NCBI RefSeq assembly: GCF_001422925.1
Contig: NZ_LMNI01000012.1
Span: 496,345-560,344, forward strand
DNA from: Microbacterium sp. Leaf288
Lineage (GTDB): Bacteria; Actinomycetota; Actinomycetes; Actinomycetales; Microbacteriaceae
DNA: 64,000 nucleotides
Direction of reading: 5' to 3'
Part shown: positions 7,718-16,480 of the stretch, piece after piece
Layout: each line of letters starts with the position of its first letter
How positions within the stretch are numbered: position 1 is the stretch's first letter
Program-made: the position numbers and the translations under genes
The notes under the pieces: generated by a model
Seen by the model: only the letters and a program-made list of their open reading frames with translations
Databases searched by the model: none
Told to the model about the DNA's origin: nothing

Positions 7718-9592
7718 ATGGACCACGAGGAAGTGCAGGAGCACGAGACGGAGGTCGTCGCTGACGCCGACGCCGATCTCGTCCTGCGGACGAGATCGGG
7801 CGACACCGACGCGTTCGCGGAGCTCTGGCGACGCCACTACCGCGCAGGCGTCACCGTCGCGCGCAACATGACCTCGAGCCTCGATGCCGATGACCTCGTG
7901 CAGGAGGCGTACACCCGCATCTACCACTCGATCGTCCAGGGCGGTGGGCCGACCGGATCGTTCCGCGCGTACCTGTTCACCAGCATCCGCAACACCGCTG
8001 CGGCGTGGGGGCGCGCGCGCCGCGAGACCGCGTACGAGGAGCTCGACGGCGTCGAGGACCCCTCGGGCGCCGAGCACGAGAGCGAGGCCGCGCTCGACCG
8101 GGGCCTCACACATCGGGCCTTCCGCAGCCTGCCGACGCGGTGGCAGGAGGTGCTCTGGTACTCCGAGATCGAGCGCATGAAGCCCGCCGAGATCGCGCCT
8201 CTCCTGGGCATGAAGCCGACGGCGGTCGCCCAGCTGACGTTCCGTGCGCGGGAAGGACTGCGCGAGGCCTGGATCCAGGCGCACCTGCGGTCGGTGGCCG
8301 ACGGCTCGGACTGTCAGTGGACCATCGAGCGCCTCGGCGCTTACTCCCGTCTCAACCTCGGCCGCCGCGACCACGCGAAGCTCGAGCAGCATCTCGGCCG
8401 CTGCGTGCGCTGCTCGATCGTCGCGAGCGAAGCCAAAGAGGTCTCGAGCCGGCTGGCGCTCGTGCTGCTGCCCATCGCGTTGGGCGCCGTGGGCACGGCG
8501 GGCTACCTCGCGACGGTTCAGGGCGGCGGCGCTTCGCTCGTGACGCTGGCTTCGATGCCGTCGAGCGTCGTGCACAGCACGGTGACCATCGCGCCGGGCG
8601 GAGTCGTCGGTGCGGGTGCGACCGCGAGTGCGGGTGCCGGTGCGGCGGCGACGTCGGCCGGCGTGGGATCGGCGGGGGCGGTCGGCGCAGCAGGGGCGGC
8701 GACCGCCGTCGCTTCGTCGGCAGCGGTCTTCGGCACGTCGGCGGTCGCGGGCATCGGTGCGGCGTCCGGGCTCGCCGCCGCCGGCCTCGTCGTCGTCAGC
8801 GGCGTGGTCGCCGCGGCCGTGATGCTGCCGGCGACCGCCGGCCCCGAACCGGCGCCGACGCCCACGCCGACGAACGAGGTCTCGGCCGAGAACGTGAACG
8901 CCCCGGCGATCCTGCCGGAGGAGACCGGCGACACCGCGCTCCAGCTTCCGGCCGATCCGGGCCCCGGGCCGGCAGACGTGCCCGTGGTGAGCGACGCCGC
9001 TGCCGGGAACGACGAGGCACAGGGCGGCGGCGCCACGTCTTCGGGCGGCGGCAAGGCCACGGGCCAGACCGGCAACGGCAACGCGCAGGGCGAGAACGGC
9101 AACGCGCAAGGCAACAACGGCAGTGCCTCGAGCAGCAACGGCGGCGCCCCGGGCAGCAACGGCGGCGCCTCGGGCAGCAACGGCAACGCGCAGGGCAACA
9201 ACGGCACCGCGAACACCGGCAACAACGGGAACGCGAACGGCAACGGCAACAGCAACAGCAACGGCGAGTCGGGCAACAACGGGAACGGCATCGGGAACAC
9301 CGGCAACTCGGGCAACGGCACGCCGACGAACGGCACGGGCAACGGCAACGGCGGCACCACCGGAAACGGCGGTTCGACCGGGAACGGCGCTCCCACCAAC
9401 GGCACCGGGAACGGCAACGGCGGCACCACCGGCGCCGGAGCGGCCAAGCGCAGCGTGAGCATTCCGAACGGCCTCGGCCGCGGCGTCGTCGACCGCACGG
9501 CGTCCGCGACCGCCGCAGAGGCGCCCGCGGACGCTCCTGAGGCGGCTGACACCCTGCCCCTCGAGACGGTGCCTGCCGACGGCGGCAACTGA
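7718..9592 (+). CDS. ECF-type sigma factor fused to anti-sigma-like zinc motif, membrane segments and Gly/Asn-rich tail
   Basis: A 624-residue protein. Residues about 30-75 are a sigma region 2 (ending DADDLVQEAYTRIYHSI) and about 133-191 a sigma region 4 helix-turn-helix (LPTRWQEVLWYSEIERMKPAEIAPLLGM). Around residues 225-232 is HLGRCVRC, an H-x3-C-x2-C pattern as in zinc-binding anti-sigma domains. A first hydrophobic segment lies near 246-268, an Ala/Gly-rich hydrophobic region runs to a second near 346-371, then a Pro/Glu linker and about 125 residues of Gly, Asn, Thr and Ser repeats. The predicted layout is a sigma domain tethered to the membrane by its own anti-sigma. The start ATG 7718 follows GGGGGAC. 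The genes it controls are unknown. Confidence 0.85.
   Translation: MDHEEVQEHETEVVADADADLVLRTRSGDTDAFAELWRRHYRAGVTVARNMTSSLDADDLVQEAYTRIYHSIVQGGGPTGSFRAYLFTSIRNTAAAWGRARRETAYEELDGVEDPSGAEHESEAALDRGLTHRAFRSLPTRWQEVLWYSEIERMKPAEIAPLLGMKPTAVAQLTFRAREGLREAWIQAHLRSVADGSDCQWTIERLGAYSRLNLGRRDHAKLEQHLGRCVRCSIVASEAKEVSSRLALVLLPIALGAVGTAGYLATVQGGGASLVTLASMPSSVVHSTVTIAPGGVVGAGATASAGAGAAATSAGVGSAGAVGAAGAATAVASSAAVFGTSAVAGIGAASGLAAAGLVVVSGVVAAAVMLPATAGPEPAPTPTPTNEVSAENVNAPAILPEETGDTALQLPADPGPGPADVPVVSDAAAGNDEAQGGGATSSGGGKATGQTGNGNAQGENGNAQGNNGSASSSNGGAPGSNGGASGSNGNAQGNNGTANTGNNGNANGNGNSNSNGESGNNGNGIGNTGNSGNGTPTNGTGNGNGGTTGNGGSTGNGAPTNGTGNGNGGTTGAGAAKRSVSIPNGLGRGVVDRTASATAAEAPADAPEAADTLPLETVPADGGN
9064..9447 (+). 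repeat. Gly/Asn-codon low-complexity repeat
   Basis: Short irregular repeats of GGC/AAC codons encode runs such as GNGNAQG and TGNGNGG in the tail of the sigma-factor fusion. The repeat lies within the coding frame and is likely extracytoplasmic, where it could act as a flexible wall-spanning spacer. Confidence 0.8.
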
Positions 9593-9602
9593 CCCACCGC
9601 CG

Positions 9603-9608
9603 TAGACT
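9603..9608 (+). promoter_or_regulatory. -10 element TAGACT of the yrdB-like gene
   Basis: TAGACT ends seven bases before the ATG at 9616, which places the expected transcription start at or next to the start codon (leaderless). No clear -35 is visible. Confidence 0.55.
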
Positions 9609-9615
9609 GGAAGCC

Positions 9616-10008
9616 ATGTCCGACACGCCGAACGTCACTCCCGCGCGCCCTGCCGAACCGGCACCAGGAACGCGCACACCCCTCTCGGCGGTCGACATCA
9701 TCGCGTTCGTGTGCGAGATCTTCGCGTTCGGCACCCTCGCACTGTGGGGCTTCACGATGTGGCCGTTCCCGTGGAACATCGTCGCCGGCGTCGGGGCACC
9801 CGCGATCGCGATCCTCCTCTGGGCCTTCTTCGTGTCGCCGCGCGCCGTGTTCGCGGTGCACCCCTTCGTCCGCGCAATCGTCGAGCTCCTCGTCTACGTG
9901 TCCGCGACCGCCGCCTGGTGGTCGATGGGCAACGCATGGATCGGCCTCGCGTTCGGCGTGGTCGCCGTGACCGCCGGCCTCATCGCCGGCCGGCGGCACC
10001 TGTCGTGA
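9616..10008 (+). CDS. YrdB family (DUF2568) membrane protein
   Basis: A 130-residue protein with a Pro-rich cytoplasmic N-terminus (about 25 residues) and four predicted membrane helices, including IIAFVCEIFAFGTLALWGF, AIAILLWAFFV and a Gly/Ala-rich last helix. The AFGTLALWG and FVSPRAVFAVHPFVRAIVELLVY segments fit the YrdB/DUF2568 family of unknown function. Its stop overlaps the GTG start of the FAD oxidase gene by four bases, so the two are co-translated. No metabolic role is suggested by the sequence itself. Confidence 0.8.
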   Translation: MSDTPNVTPARPAEPAPGTRTPLSAVDIIAFVCEIFAFGTLALWGFTMWPFPWNIVAGVGAPAIAILLWAFFVSPRAVFAVHPFVRAIVELLVYVSATAAWWSMGNAWIGLAFGVVAVTAGLIAGRRHLS

Positions 10009-11396
10009 TCTCGGGCGCCGACGCGCTCGACCAGCTGCGCGCGGCACTCGGCGATCGCGTCGACACCTCCCCGGCCTCGCTCGCCGCCGCGCGCGCCGAC
10101 AAGTCCGGGCACGCGGCATCCGGTCGCCCCCTCGCCGTCGTGCATGCCCGACGCGTCGATGATGTGCAGCAGACGCTCCGCATCGCCGCAAGCACCGGCA
10201 CGCCCGTTGTCACCCGCGGGGCCGGCACCGGCCTCGCCGGCGGTGCCAACGCCGGAGACGGGGAGATCTCGCTGTCGGTGCGCGGCATGGACCGCATCCT
10301 CGAGGTGCGCCCCGACGACCTCCTCGCGGTCGTCGAGCCGGGCATCCTCAACGCCGACCTCAATGCCGCGCTCGCCCCGTACGGCCTGTGGTGGGCGCCC
10401 GATCCCGCGAGCCGGGCGATCTCGACGGTCGGCGGCAACATCGCGACCGGAGCGGGCGGACTCCTCTGCGCGAAGTACGGAGTCGTGCGCGACGCGGTGC
10501 TCGGCGTCGACCTCGTCCTCGCGGACGGTCGACTGCTCCACCTCGGCCACCGCACCGTCAAAGGCGTCACGGGCCTCGACCTGACGTCGCTGGTCATCGG
10601 GTCCGAGGGGACACTCGGCGTCGTCGTCGGCGCGACCCTGAAGCTGCGACGGCTGGTGCCCGGCGAGGTCTGCACGATCGCCGCCACGTTCCCCGACGTA
10701 CGGGCGGCGGCCGAGGCATCCTCCGCCGTCACCGCCTCCGGTGCGCAGCCGGCGATCATGGAGCTGATGGATGCCGCGTCCCTCGCCGCCGTGCATGCTC
10801 TCCTGGCACTCGAGGCACCGACTCCGGGAGCGGCGCAGCTCACCATCCAGACCGACGGTCCAGCCGCGATCGCCGAAGCCGACGCCATCGCCGACGTGCT
10901 CCGTGACGCCGGAGGCACGGCCGTGGTCTCGCACGACCGCGAAGAGGGAGAGCGGCTGCTGGCGATCCGCCGGTCGATGCACCCGGCCATGGAGTCGCTC
11001 GGCACAGCCCTCATCGAGGACGTGTCGGTGCCCCGCAGCGCCCTGCCCGCCATGTTCGACGAGATCGCCCGCGTCGAGCGCGAGCACGGCGTCGTGATCC
11101 CGACCGTCGCCCACGCCGGCGACGGCAATCTGCATCCCAACTTCATCTTCGATGCCGAGCCCGACGAATTCGGCGTCGTCGAGGCGCCGGATCACATCTG
11201 GGCGGCCGCCGACGACCTCTTCCGCGCGGCCCTGCGCCTCGGCGGCACGCTCACCGGCGAACACGGCGTGGGAGTGCTCAAGCGCCGCTGGCTCGCCGAC
11301 GAGCTCGGCGAAGACCAGTGGGAGCTGCAGCGTCAGATCACCCGCGTCTTCGACCCCCAGGGCATCCTCAACCCCGGCAAGGTCTTCGCGCGCTGA
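10005..11396 (+). CDS. FAD-binding oxidase (glycolate oxidase GlcD/D-lactate dehydrogenase type)
   Basis: A 463-residue flavoprotein of the PCMH (BBE/VAO) fold. It has the FAD pyrophosphate loop PVVTRGAGTGLAGGAN near residues 66-81, the second FAD segment STVGGNIATGAGGLLCAKYGVVRDAVLG near 140-167, IGSEGTLGVV near 197, and the C-terminal active-site and FAD closure region VAHAGDGNLHPNF (near 368) plus LTGEHGVGVLKR. It probably oxidises a 2-hydroxy acid such as D-lactate or glycolate, with electrons passed to an acceptor. The exact substrate cannot be told. The GTG start overlaps the yrdB stop. It converges on nagB. Confidence 0.88.
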   Translation: MISGADALDQLRAALGDRVDTSPASLAAARADKSGHAASGRPLAVVHARRVDDVQQTLRIAASTGTPVVTRGAGTGLAGGANAGDGEISLSVRGMDRILEVRPDDLLAVVEPGILNADLNAALAPYGLWWAPDPASRAISTVGGNIATGAGGLLCAKYGVVRDAVLGVDLVLADGRLLHLGHRTVKGVTGLDLTSLVIGSEGTLGVVVGATLKLRRLVPGEVCTIAATFPDVRAAAEASSAVTASGAQPAIMELMDAASLAAVHALLALEAPTPGAAQLTIQTDGPAAIAEADAIADVLRDAGGTAVVSHDREEGERLLAIRRSMHPAMESLGTALIEDVSVPRSALPAMFDEIARVEREHGVVIPTVAHAGDGNLHPNFIFDAEPDEFGVVEAPDHIWAAADDLFRAALRLGGTLTGEHGVGVLKRRWLADELGEDQWELQRQITRVFDPQGILNPGKVFAR

Positions 11397-11411
11397 GCCG
11401 ACGAGGGAGCC

Positions 11412-12191
11412 TCAGATGCCCTGCCAGTCGGGCTTGTTGTCGTAGGCGTAGCGGTAGTAGTCGGAGCGGGTCAGCTGCGATGCGGCGGCCTCGTCGACGA
11501 CGATCGTCGCGTGGGGGTGGAGCTGGATCGCCGAGCCCGGCAGGGACGCCGACAGCGGGCCCTCGACGGCGCCGGCGACCGCGGCCGCCTTGCCCTCGCC
11601 GAACGCCAGCAGCACCAGGTGCCGCGCACGCAGGATGGTGCCGAGGCCCTGCGTGATGCAGTGCATGGGGACGTCGTCGATCGAGTCGAAGAAGCGGGCG
11701 TTGTCGCGACGCGTCTGCTCGGTGAGCGTCTTCACACGGGTGATCGACGAGAACGACGAGCCGGGTTCGTTGAAGCCGATGTGGCCGTCGGTGCCGATGC
11801 CGAGGATCTGCAGGTCGATGCCTCCCGCGTCGCGGATGGCCTCGTCGTACTCCTCGCCGTGGTGCTCGATGCCCTCCGGCGTGCCGTCGGGCGTGCGGAT
11901 GAGCCCGGGGTTGAGGCCCAGCGGCTCGACGACCTCGCGTGTGATCACCGAGCGATAGCTCTCGGGATGCGCGGGGTCGATGCCCACGTACTCGTCGAGC
12001 GCGAAGCCGCGCACGCGCGACAGGTCGACGCCCTCCAGCCGCGAACGCAGCGCCTCGTACACGGGCAGCGGCGTGGACCCGGTCGCAAGACCCAGGACCG
12101 TCTCGGGGTTCGAGCGGATGAGCTGCGCGATGTGGTCGGCGACGAGTGCTCCTGCCGCCGCCTTGTCGCGGACGATGACGATCTCAGCCAT
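11412..12191 (-). CDS. nagB: Glucosamine-6-phosphate deaminase
   Basis: A 259-residue enzyme that converts GlcN-6-P to fructose-6-P and ammonia, the last dedicated step of GlcNAc catabolism. Motifs: LGLATGSTPLPVYEAL (phosphate loop, near residue 33), FALDEYVGI with the proton-shuttling Asp (near 67), LGIGTDGHIGFNEPGS (near 131-146) and the QGLGTIL region. It is the last gene of the GlcNAc operon, and its start overlaps the end of the ROK kinase gene by eight bases, so expression is coupled to uptake and phosphorylation. Confidence 0.96.
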   Translation of the reverse strand: MAEIVIVRDKAAAGALVADHIAQLIRSNPETVLGLATGSTPLPVYEALRSRLEGVDLSRVRGFALDEYVGIDPAHPESYRSVITREVVEPLGLNPGLIRTPDGTPEGIEHHGEEYDEAIRDAGGIDLQILGIGTDGHIGFNEPGSSFSSITRVKTLTEQTRRDNARFFDSIDDVPMHCITQGLGTILRARHLVLLAFGEGKAAAVAGAVEGPLSASLPGSAIQLHPHATIVVDEAAASQLTRSDYYRYAYDNKPDWQGI

Positions 12192-13137
12192 GGGTCAGGG
12201 CCTCCTGGGTGTCGTGTGCGGCATCGCCCTCCGCACCCACCAGCGCGGCGCCGAGCGCAGCGGCCGGCGAACCCGGCGGCAGCAGCTCGACCCGGTCGGC
12301 GAGGTGCAGCGAGCGCATGAACGGGGATGCCTCGGCGCTGGCTGCGAGCTCGGCTGCGACATCCGTCATCAGTCGGTCTCCCAACGCCGTCACACCTCCT
12401 CCGAGGACCACGATATCGACGTCCGCCGTCAGCACCAGTACCCGGATCGCGGCGGCCACGCCGCGGGCGAGCCCGGCGCGCAGCTGCCGCGCCGACGGGT
12501 CGCCCGCATCGGCCGCGTCGAAGACGTCGCGCACCGGCAGCGCGGAGCGCTGGGCCCAGCGCTCGGCGATCGCACCGCCGCCCGCGAAGGCCTCGATGCA
12601 GCCGCGCTGACCGCAGCGGCACGGTGGTCCGTTCGGATCGACCGAGATGTGACCGACCTCGCCCGCAGTGCCGCGGGCGCCCCGCCAGAGGATGCCGTCC
12701 GAGACGATTCCCGCGGCGATGCCGGTGCCGAGGTTGAGGTACGCCATCGAACCGGGCGCCGGTGCGCCACCCCGCGTGTGGAGCGCATGCGCTCCGAGCG
12801 CGGCGGCCTTGACGTCGTTCTCGACCTGCACCGGCACTCCCAGCTGGGGCCCGACGGCCGCGGCGAGGTCGAGCTCGTCGACGCCGAGGTTCACCGCGTG
12901 CACCACGCGGCCGGTGCCCGGCTCGATCTGACCCGGGATGCCGACCCCGACCGACCGCACCGCCGAGAGGTCGACGCCGGCCTCGGAGCCGAGCGCGCGC
13001 ACGGCGTCGAGGACTGTCTGGGCCACAGCATCCGGTCCCCATCCCGTGGGGATGCGGAGGCGACCCGCGATCGCGCCGTCGGCGTCCACCGCGACGGCGT
13101 CGGTCTTGGTCCCGCCGACGTCCAGCCCGACCCTCAT
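12184..13137 (-). CDS. ROK family sugar kinase (probable N-acetylglucosamine kinase)
   Basis: A 317-residue ROK protein without a DNA-binding domain. The N-terminal phosphate motif GLDVGGTKTDAVAV is at residues 4-17, the ROK signature (about residues 115-145) includes the acidic catalytic region, and the zinc motif CRCGQRGCIEAF is near residue 178. It lies between the importer permease genes and nagB, so it probably phosphorylates imported GlcNAc to GlcNAc-6-P, the NagA substrate. This substrate assignment rests on context. Confidence 0.88.
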   Translation of the reverse strand: MRVGLDVGGTKTDAVAVDADGAIAGRLRIPTGWGPDAVAQTVLDAVRALGSEAGVDLSAVRSVGVGIPGQIEPGTGRVVHAVNLGVDELDLAAAVGPQLGVPVQVENDVKAAALGAHALHTRGGAPAPGSMAYLNLGTGIAAGIVSDGILWRGARGTAGEVGHISVDPNGPPCRCGQRGCIEAFAGGGAIAERWAQRSALPVRDVFDAADAGDPSARQLRAGLARGVAAAIRVLVLTADVDIVVLGGGVTALGDRLMTDVAAELAASAEASPFMRSLHLADRVELLPPGSPAAALGAALVGAEGDAAHDTQEALTHG

Positions 13138-13180
13138 CGGCCGACCTCCCCGTGGGAGGCGGCGTTGTCGTTCGCGCGCA

Positions 13181-14023
13181 TCAGCCCTTGACCGCCCCTG
13201 CCACCAGACCGCTCGTCATGCGGTGCTGCACGAAGAGGAAGAACACGATCACCGGAACCGCCATGATCGTCGACGCGGCCATGACCAGCGCCCAGTCCGT
13301 CGCCTTCGTCGCCTGCACGAAGGCGCGCAGCCAGATGGGCAGCGTGAGCGACTCAGGCCGCGTCATGATGACGAGGGCGAAGACGAACTCGTTCCAGGCC
13401 TGGATGAAGGCGAACACGCCGGTCGCGATGAGGCCGGGAGCCAGCAGCGGGAACGTGATGCGCCAGAAGGCGCCCGCGCGGCTGCATCCGTCGATCATCG
13501 CTGCTTCCTCGAGATCGGCAGGCACGCCGTTGACGAAGCCTCGCAGCGTCCAGATCGTGAACGGCAGCACCGTGGCGATGTAGACGAAGCTCAGGCCGAT
13601 GATCGTGTTGAGCAGGTACCAGCCGTCGAGCATGCGGAACACGGAGACGATCATCGCTTCTGCGGGGATCATCTGGATCACGAGGATCGCGACGATGAAC
13701 GAGGTGCGGGAGCGGAAGCGGAACCGCGAGACGGCGACCGCGCCCAGGAACGCGAAGACGAGGGTGACGACGAGAGTGAGCCCCGTCACCGCGACCGAGT
13801 TGAACAGCGCGTTGAGCAGGCTGTCGTCGGTGAGGGCCTCCTGGTAGTTGCTGAGCGTGAACTCGTCGGGCCACCAGTGCGGGGTCGTCGAGCGCACGGC
13901 CGACGCCGGAAGCAGCGAGGTGTTCACCATCCAGTAGACGGGGAACAGCGACGAGACGATCACGACGAGGGCCGCGACGTTCAGGAACACACGCGAGACG
14001 ACGCGGCGAGGACGGGCGGTCAT
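13181..14023 (-). CDS. Carbohydrate ABC transporter permease, MalG type
   Basis: A 280-residue inner-membrane subunit with six predicted helices. The cytoplasmic coupling motif EEAAMIDGCSRAGAFWRITFPLLAPG (EAA loop, about residues 178-203) identifies a binding-protein-dependent sugar importer. It starts at ATG 14023, overlapping the stop of the MalF-type gene by four bases. It works with the neighbouring MalF-type permease and the lipoprotein encoded at 15-16.3 kb. No ATPase gene is in this operon, so a shared MsiK-type ATPase elsewhere is expected. Confidence 0.92.
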   Translation of the reverse strand: MTARPRRVVSRVFLNVAALVVIVSSLFPVYWMVNTSLLPASAVRSTTPHWWPDEFTLSNYQEALTDDSLLNALFNSVAVTGLTLVVTLVFAFLGAVAVSRFRFRSRTSFIVAILVIQMIPAEAMIVSVFRMLDGWYLLNTIIGLSFVYIATVLPFTIWTLRGFVNGVPADLEEAAMIDGCSRAGAFWRITFPLLAPGLIATGVFAFIQAWNEFVFALVIMTRPESLTLPIWLRAFVQATKATDWALVMAASTIMAVPVIVFFLFVQHRMTSGLVAGAVKG

Positions 14024-14985
14024 GACTCTTCCTTCAGCATCGTACGGATCCAGTACCCGGAGATCGCGAGGAGGATCACGACGAGGACCACGGAGATGGC
14101 GCCGCCGGCGCCGAGGTCGCCCGACGCCATGGACACGCTGTAGATGTAGACGCCGATCGTGTTCGTCTCGGCGCGGACGCCGCCGATCGACTGCAGCGCA
14201 TAGATCTGCGCGAAGACGCGCAGATCCCAGATGATCTGGAGGACCAGCAGCACGAGGAGGATCGAGCGCAGGTAGGGGAAGACGATGAGGCGGAACCGCG
14301 CGAAGCCTCCCGCCCCGTCCAGCGAAGCCGCCTCGAGCACCTCGTCGGGCACCTGGGACAGCGCGGCGTAGGTGCTGAAGGCGACGAACGGGATCGCACC
14401 CCACGTGATGATGATCGCCGCCACGGCATAGAAGCTCGTGGGGTCGATGAGCCAGCTGTGACCGACCCAGTTCTGGCCGGTGATCTGCGTGAGGACGTAG
14501 TTGACCAGGCCGTACTGCGTGTCGAAGATCCAGCCCCACACGATGGTGGCGGTCAGCGCGGGCATGGCCCACGCGAGCAGGAGCGACACCGAGACCGCGG
14601 TGCGCATGACGGCGCCGAGCTTGGTCATCATGACGGCGATGGCCACGCCGAGGAGCATCGTGGCGACGACGCTCACGACGCAGAGCGCCACGCTGCGGCC
14701 GAGCACGGCCCAGAACTCGGGGTCGGTCAGCACGGCGACGTAGTTGTCGATCCCGATGAACTCGGGCGGGGCGCCGAAGATCTGCGCGCGGCCGAACTTC
14801 TGGAACGACATGATCACGAGCTGCACCAGCGGCCAGCCGATGAAGACCGCGAGCATGATCAGCGCCGGCGTCAGGAGCGCGAGGGGTGCCCAGGGAAAGC
14901 GGCGCCGCTTCGGACGTTCGGGGTCCTGCCGTGACGCGGACGGCGGGGCCGGGGGCGCGGGGGCCTGTGCGGGGACGGTGGTCAT
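14020..14985 (-). CDS. Carbohydrate ABC transporter permease, MalF type
   Basis: A 321-residue permease with a Pro/Ala-rich cytoplasmic N-terminus (about 45 residues) and six predicted helices. The EAA coupling loop is VLEAASLDGAGGFARFRLIVFPYLRS (about residues 217-242). The start ATG 14985 is chosen because GGAGG precedes it at good spacing; a longer frame upstream lacks this. It pairs with the MalG-type subunit downstream. A perfect hairpin separates it from the binding-protein gene. Confidence 0.9.
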   Translation of the reverse strand: MTTVPAQAPAPPAPPSASRQDPERPKRRRFPWAPLALLTPALIMLAVFIGWPLVQLVIMSFQKFGRAQIFGAPPEFIGIDNYVAVLTDPEFWAVLGRSVALCVVSVVATMLLGVAIAVMMTKLGAVMRTAVSVSLLLAWAMPALTATIVWGWIFDTQYGLVNYVLTQITGQNWVGHSWLIDPTSFYAVAAIIITWGAIPFVAFSTYAALSQVPDEVLEAASLDGAGGFARFRLIVFPYLRSILLVLLVLQIIWDLRVFAQIYALQSIGGVRAETNTIGVYIYSVSMASGDLGAGGAISVVLVVILLAISGYWIRTMLKEES

Positions 14986-15031
14986 GGCGAACCTCCTCTC
15001 AAAAGATTGTGTCGAGCCCTCTGCGGGCATG

Positions 15032-15066
15032 GAACGGGGTGCCTCGCGGCACGAGGCACCCCGTTC
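15032..15066. terminator. Hairpin between binding-protein and permease genes
   Basis: Perfect 15-base arms (15032-15046 and 15052-15066) around a five-base loop. In sugar importer operons such hairpins commonly stabilise or attenuate the mRNA, so that the binding protein is made in excess over the permeases. That effect is inferred here. Confidence 0.75.
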
Positions 15067-15073
15067 AGTGATG

Positions 15074-16345
15074 TCAGCCGTTCAGGATCGATTCGATCTG
15101 CTCGTCGGCAGCGGTGGCGAGCTCCTTGATGTCGCCGCCGTTCGCGATGTTGACGAACAGGTCCTGCATGATGCCCTGCGCCTCGACGTCGGCCCAGTTC
15201 GGCGAAGCCGGCGTCAGCTTGGCGTTGGCAGCGGCCTCGGCGATGACGGTCGCGAGCTCCGGCGTGGCCGCGGCGACCTTGTCACCGAGCGAGACGAGCG
15301 CCGGAACGAGGCCGTTCTCGGCGAGGATCGTCTGGTACTCGTCGCTCAGCATGATCTCGAGCGCGCTCTTGGCGAGGTCGGGGTTCTTCGACTTCGCGGC
15401 GATGCCGACGTTCGAGCCGCCCGCGAACACCTGAGCCGCGCCGCCCTCCATGCCCGGGAGGGCGTAGTAGCCGGTGATGTCGGCGACGGCGGTCGGCTGC
15501 TTGTCCTCGTCGGCGACGATCGACCAGTAGGCCCAGCTCGGAGCCGAGTACGTGGCCGACTGCTCGGTGCGGAAGGGCACCCAGCCCTCGGTCTCGTCGC
15601 CGTCCTTCGGTGCGAGCGAGGCCTTCGTCATGAGCTCCTGGACCTGCGCGAGACCGGCGAGCGACTCGTCGCTCGACAGCTGCGCGTCCCACTCGTCGCC
15701 GTCCTGCACGGCGATCTCGCCGCCGTTCTCCCAGATGAAGGGCAGCGCGTTGTACCAGTCCTTGCCCGGGAAGTAGACGCCCGAGACGCCCGGCAGCGCG
15801 CCCGCGAGGGTGACGCCGTTCGACACGTACTCGTCGAGCGTGGTGGGCACCGCGACGCCCGCCTGCTCGTACATCGCCGTGTTGTAGAAGACGACGCGGG
15901 CGCCCGAGTAGTACGGCGCGGCGTACAGGGTGCCGTCCCAGCTGCCCGCCTCGACGAAGCCGGGGAGGAGGTCGTCGCCGCCGAGGTCGCCCTCGATGTC
16001 GGCGAGGCTCAGGAGGGCCCCGCTTGAGGTGAACGCCGGAGCCTGCGTGTTGCCCATCTCGACGATGTCGGGGCTGTCGTTCGACGACAGGCTCGTGGTG
16101 AGCTTGTCGACGAGGCCGGTCCACTGCTGCTCCTCGATGACCAGCGTCGACCCGGGGTTCTCGTCCTCGAAGGTCTTCTTCAGGTAGTCGCGAGCGTCCT
16201 GCGGCGTGTCGGTGCCGACCAGCCACACACGGATCTCGGCGCCCTCGTCGGCCGACGAGCCGCCGTTGTCGCTGCCGCCGGCGCAGCCGGCGAGCACCAG
16301 TGCCGAGGCGCCGATGAGCGCCACAGCTCCAAGCGTCTTCTTCAT
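15074..16345 (-). CDS. Sugar ABC transporter substrate-binding lipoprotein (GlcNAc/chitooligosaccharide context)
   Basis: A 423-residue extracellular solute-binding protein (family 1). The signal peptide MKKTLGAVALIGASALVLAGC ends in a lipobox, followed by a Gly/Ser/Asp linker. The mature part has the periplasmic-binding-protein start (AEIRVWLVGTDTPQDARDYLKKTF), PDIVEMGNTQ, a YYSGARVVFYN segment and many Trp/Tyr residues typical of sugar-binding clefts. It is the first gene of the importer operon, downstream of the ROK repressor gene on the same strand. GlcNAc or its oligomers are the likely substrates from the linked kinase and nagB. Confidence 0.92.
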   Translation of the reverse strand: MKKTLGAVALIGASALVLAGCAGGSDNGGSSADEGAEIRVWLVGTDTPQDARDYLKKTFEDENPGSTLVIEEQQWTGLVDKLTTSLSSNDSPDIVEMGNTQAPAFTSSGALLSLADIEGDLGGDDLLPGFVEAGSWDGTLYAAPYYSGARVVFYNTAMYEQAGVAVPTTLDEYVSNGVTLAGALPGVSGVYFPGKDWYNALPFIWENGGEIAVQDGDEWDAQLSSDESLAGLAQVQELMTKASLAPKDGDETEGWVPFRTEQSATYSAPSWAYWSIVADEDKQPTAVADITGYYALPGMEGGAAQVFAGGSNVGIAAKSKNPDLAKSALEIMLSDEYQTILAENGLVPALVSLGDKVAAATPELATVIAEAAANAKLTPASPNWADVEAQGIMQDLFVNIANGGDIKELATAADEQIESILNG

Positions 16346-16450
16346 GGTGTCTTCCTTCGTTTTCGGTGTTCTCTTGGTGTTTCGGCTGGGCCGGGTGGCC
16401 CTTCCGTGGATCGGATGCTCCGCGGGGAGCGCTCCGTGTTGTTTCGGGAT

Positions 16451-16466
16451 CCGGGGGATCCCCCGG
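16451..16466. terminator. Palindrome between the ROK repressor and the importer operon
   Basis: A perfect 16-base palindrome CCGGGGGATCCCCCGG lies 15 bases after the repressor stop. It may end or reduce transcription from the repressor into the importer operon. Confidence 0.5.
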
Positions 16467-16480
16467 GGAATCGCGCTGTG

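Noticed and set aside
9064..9447. GC-rich repeats, possible mini-satellite or CRISPR
   Set aside because: Irregular Gly/Asn codon repeats inside one continuous coding frame; no conserved repeat-spacer period.
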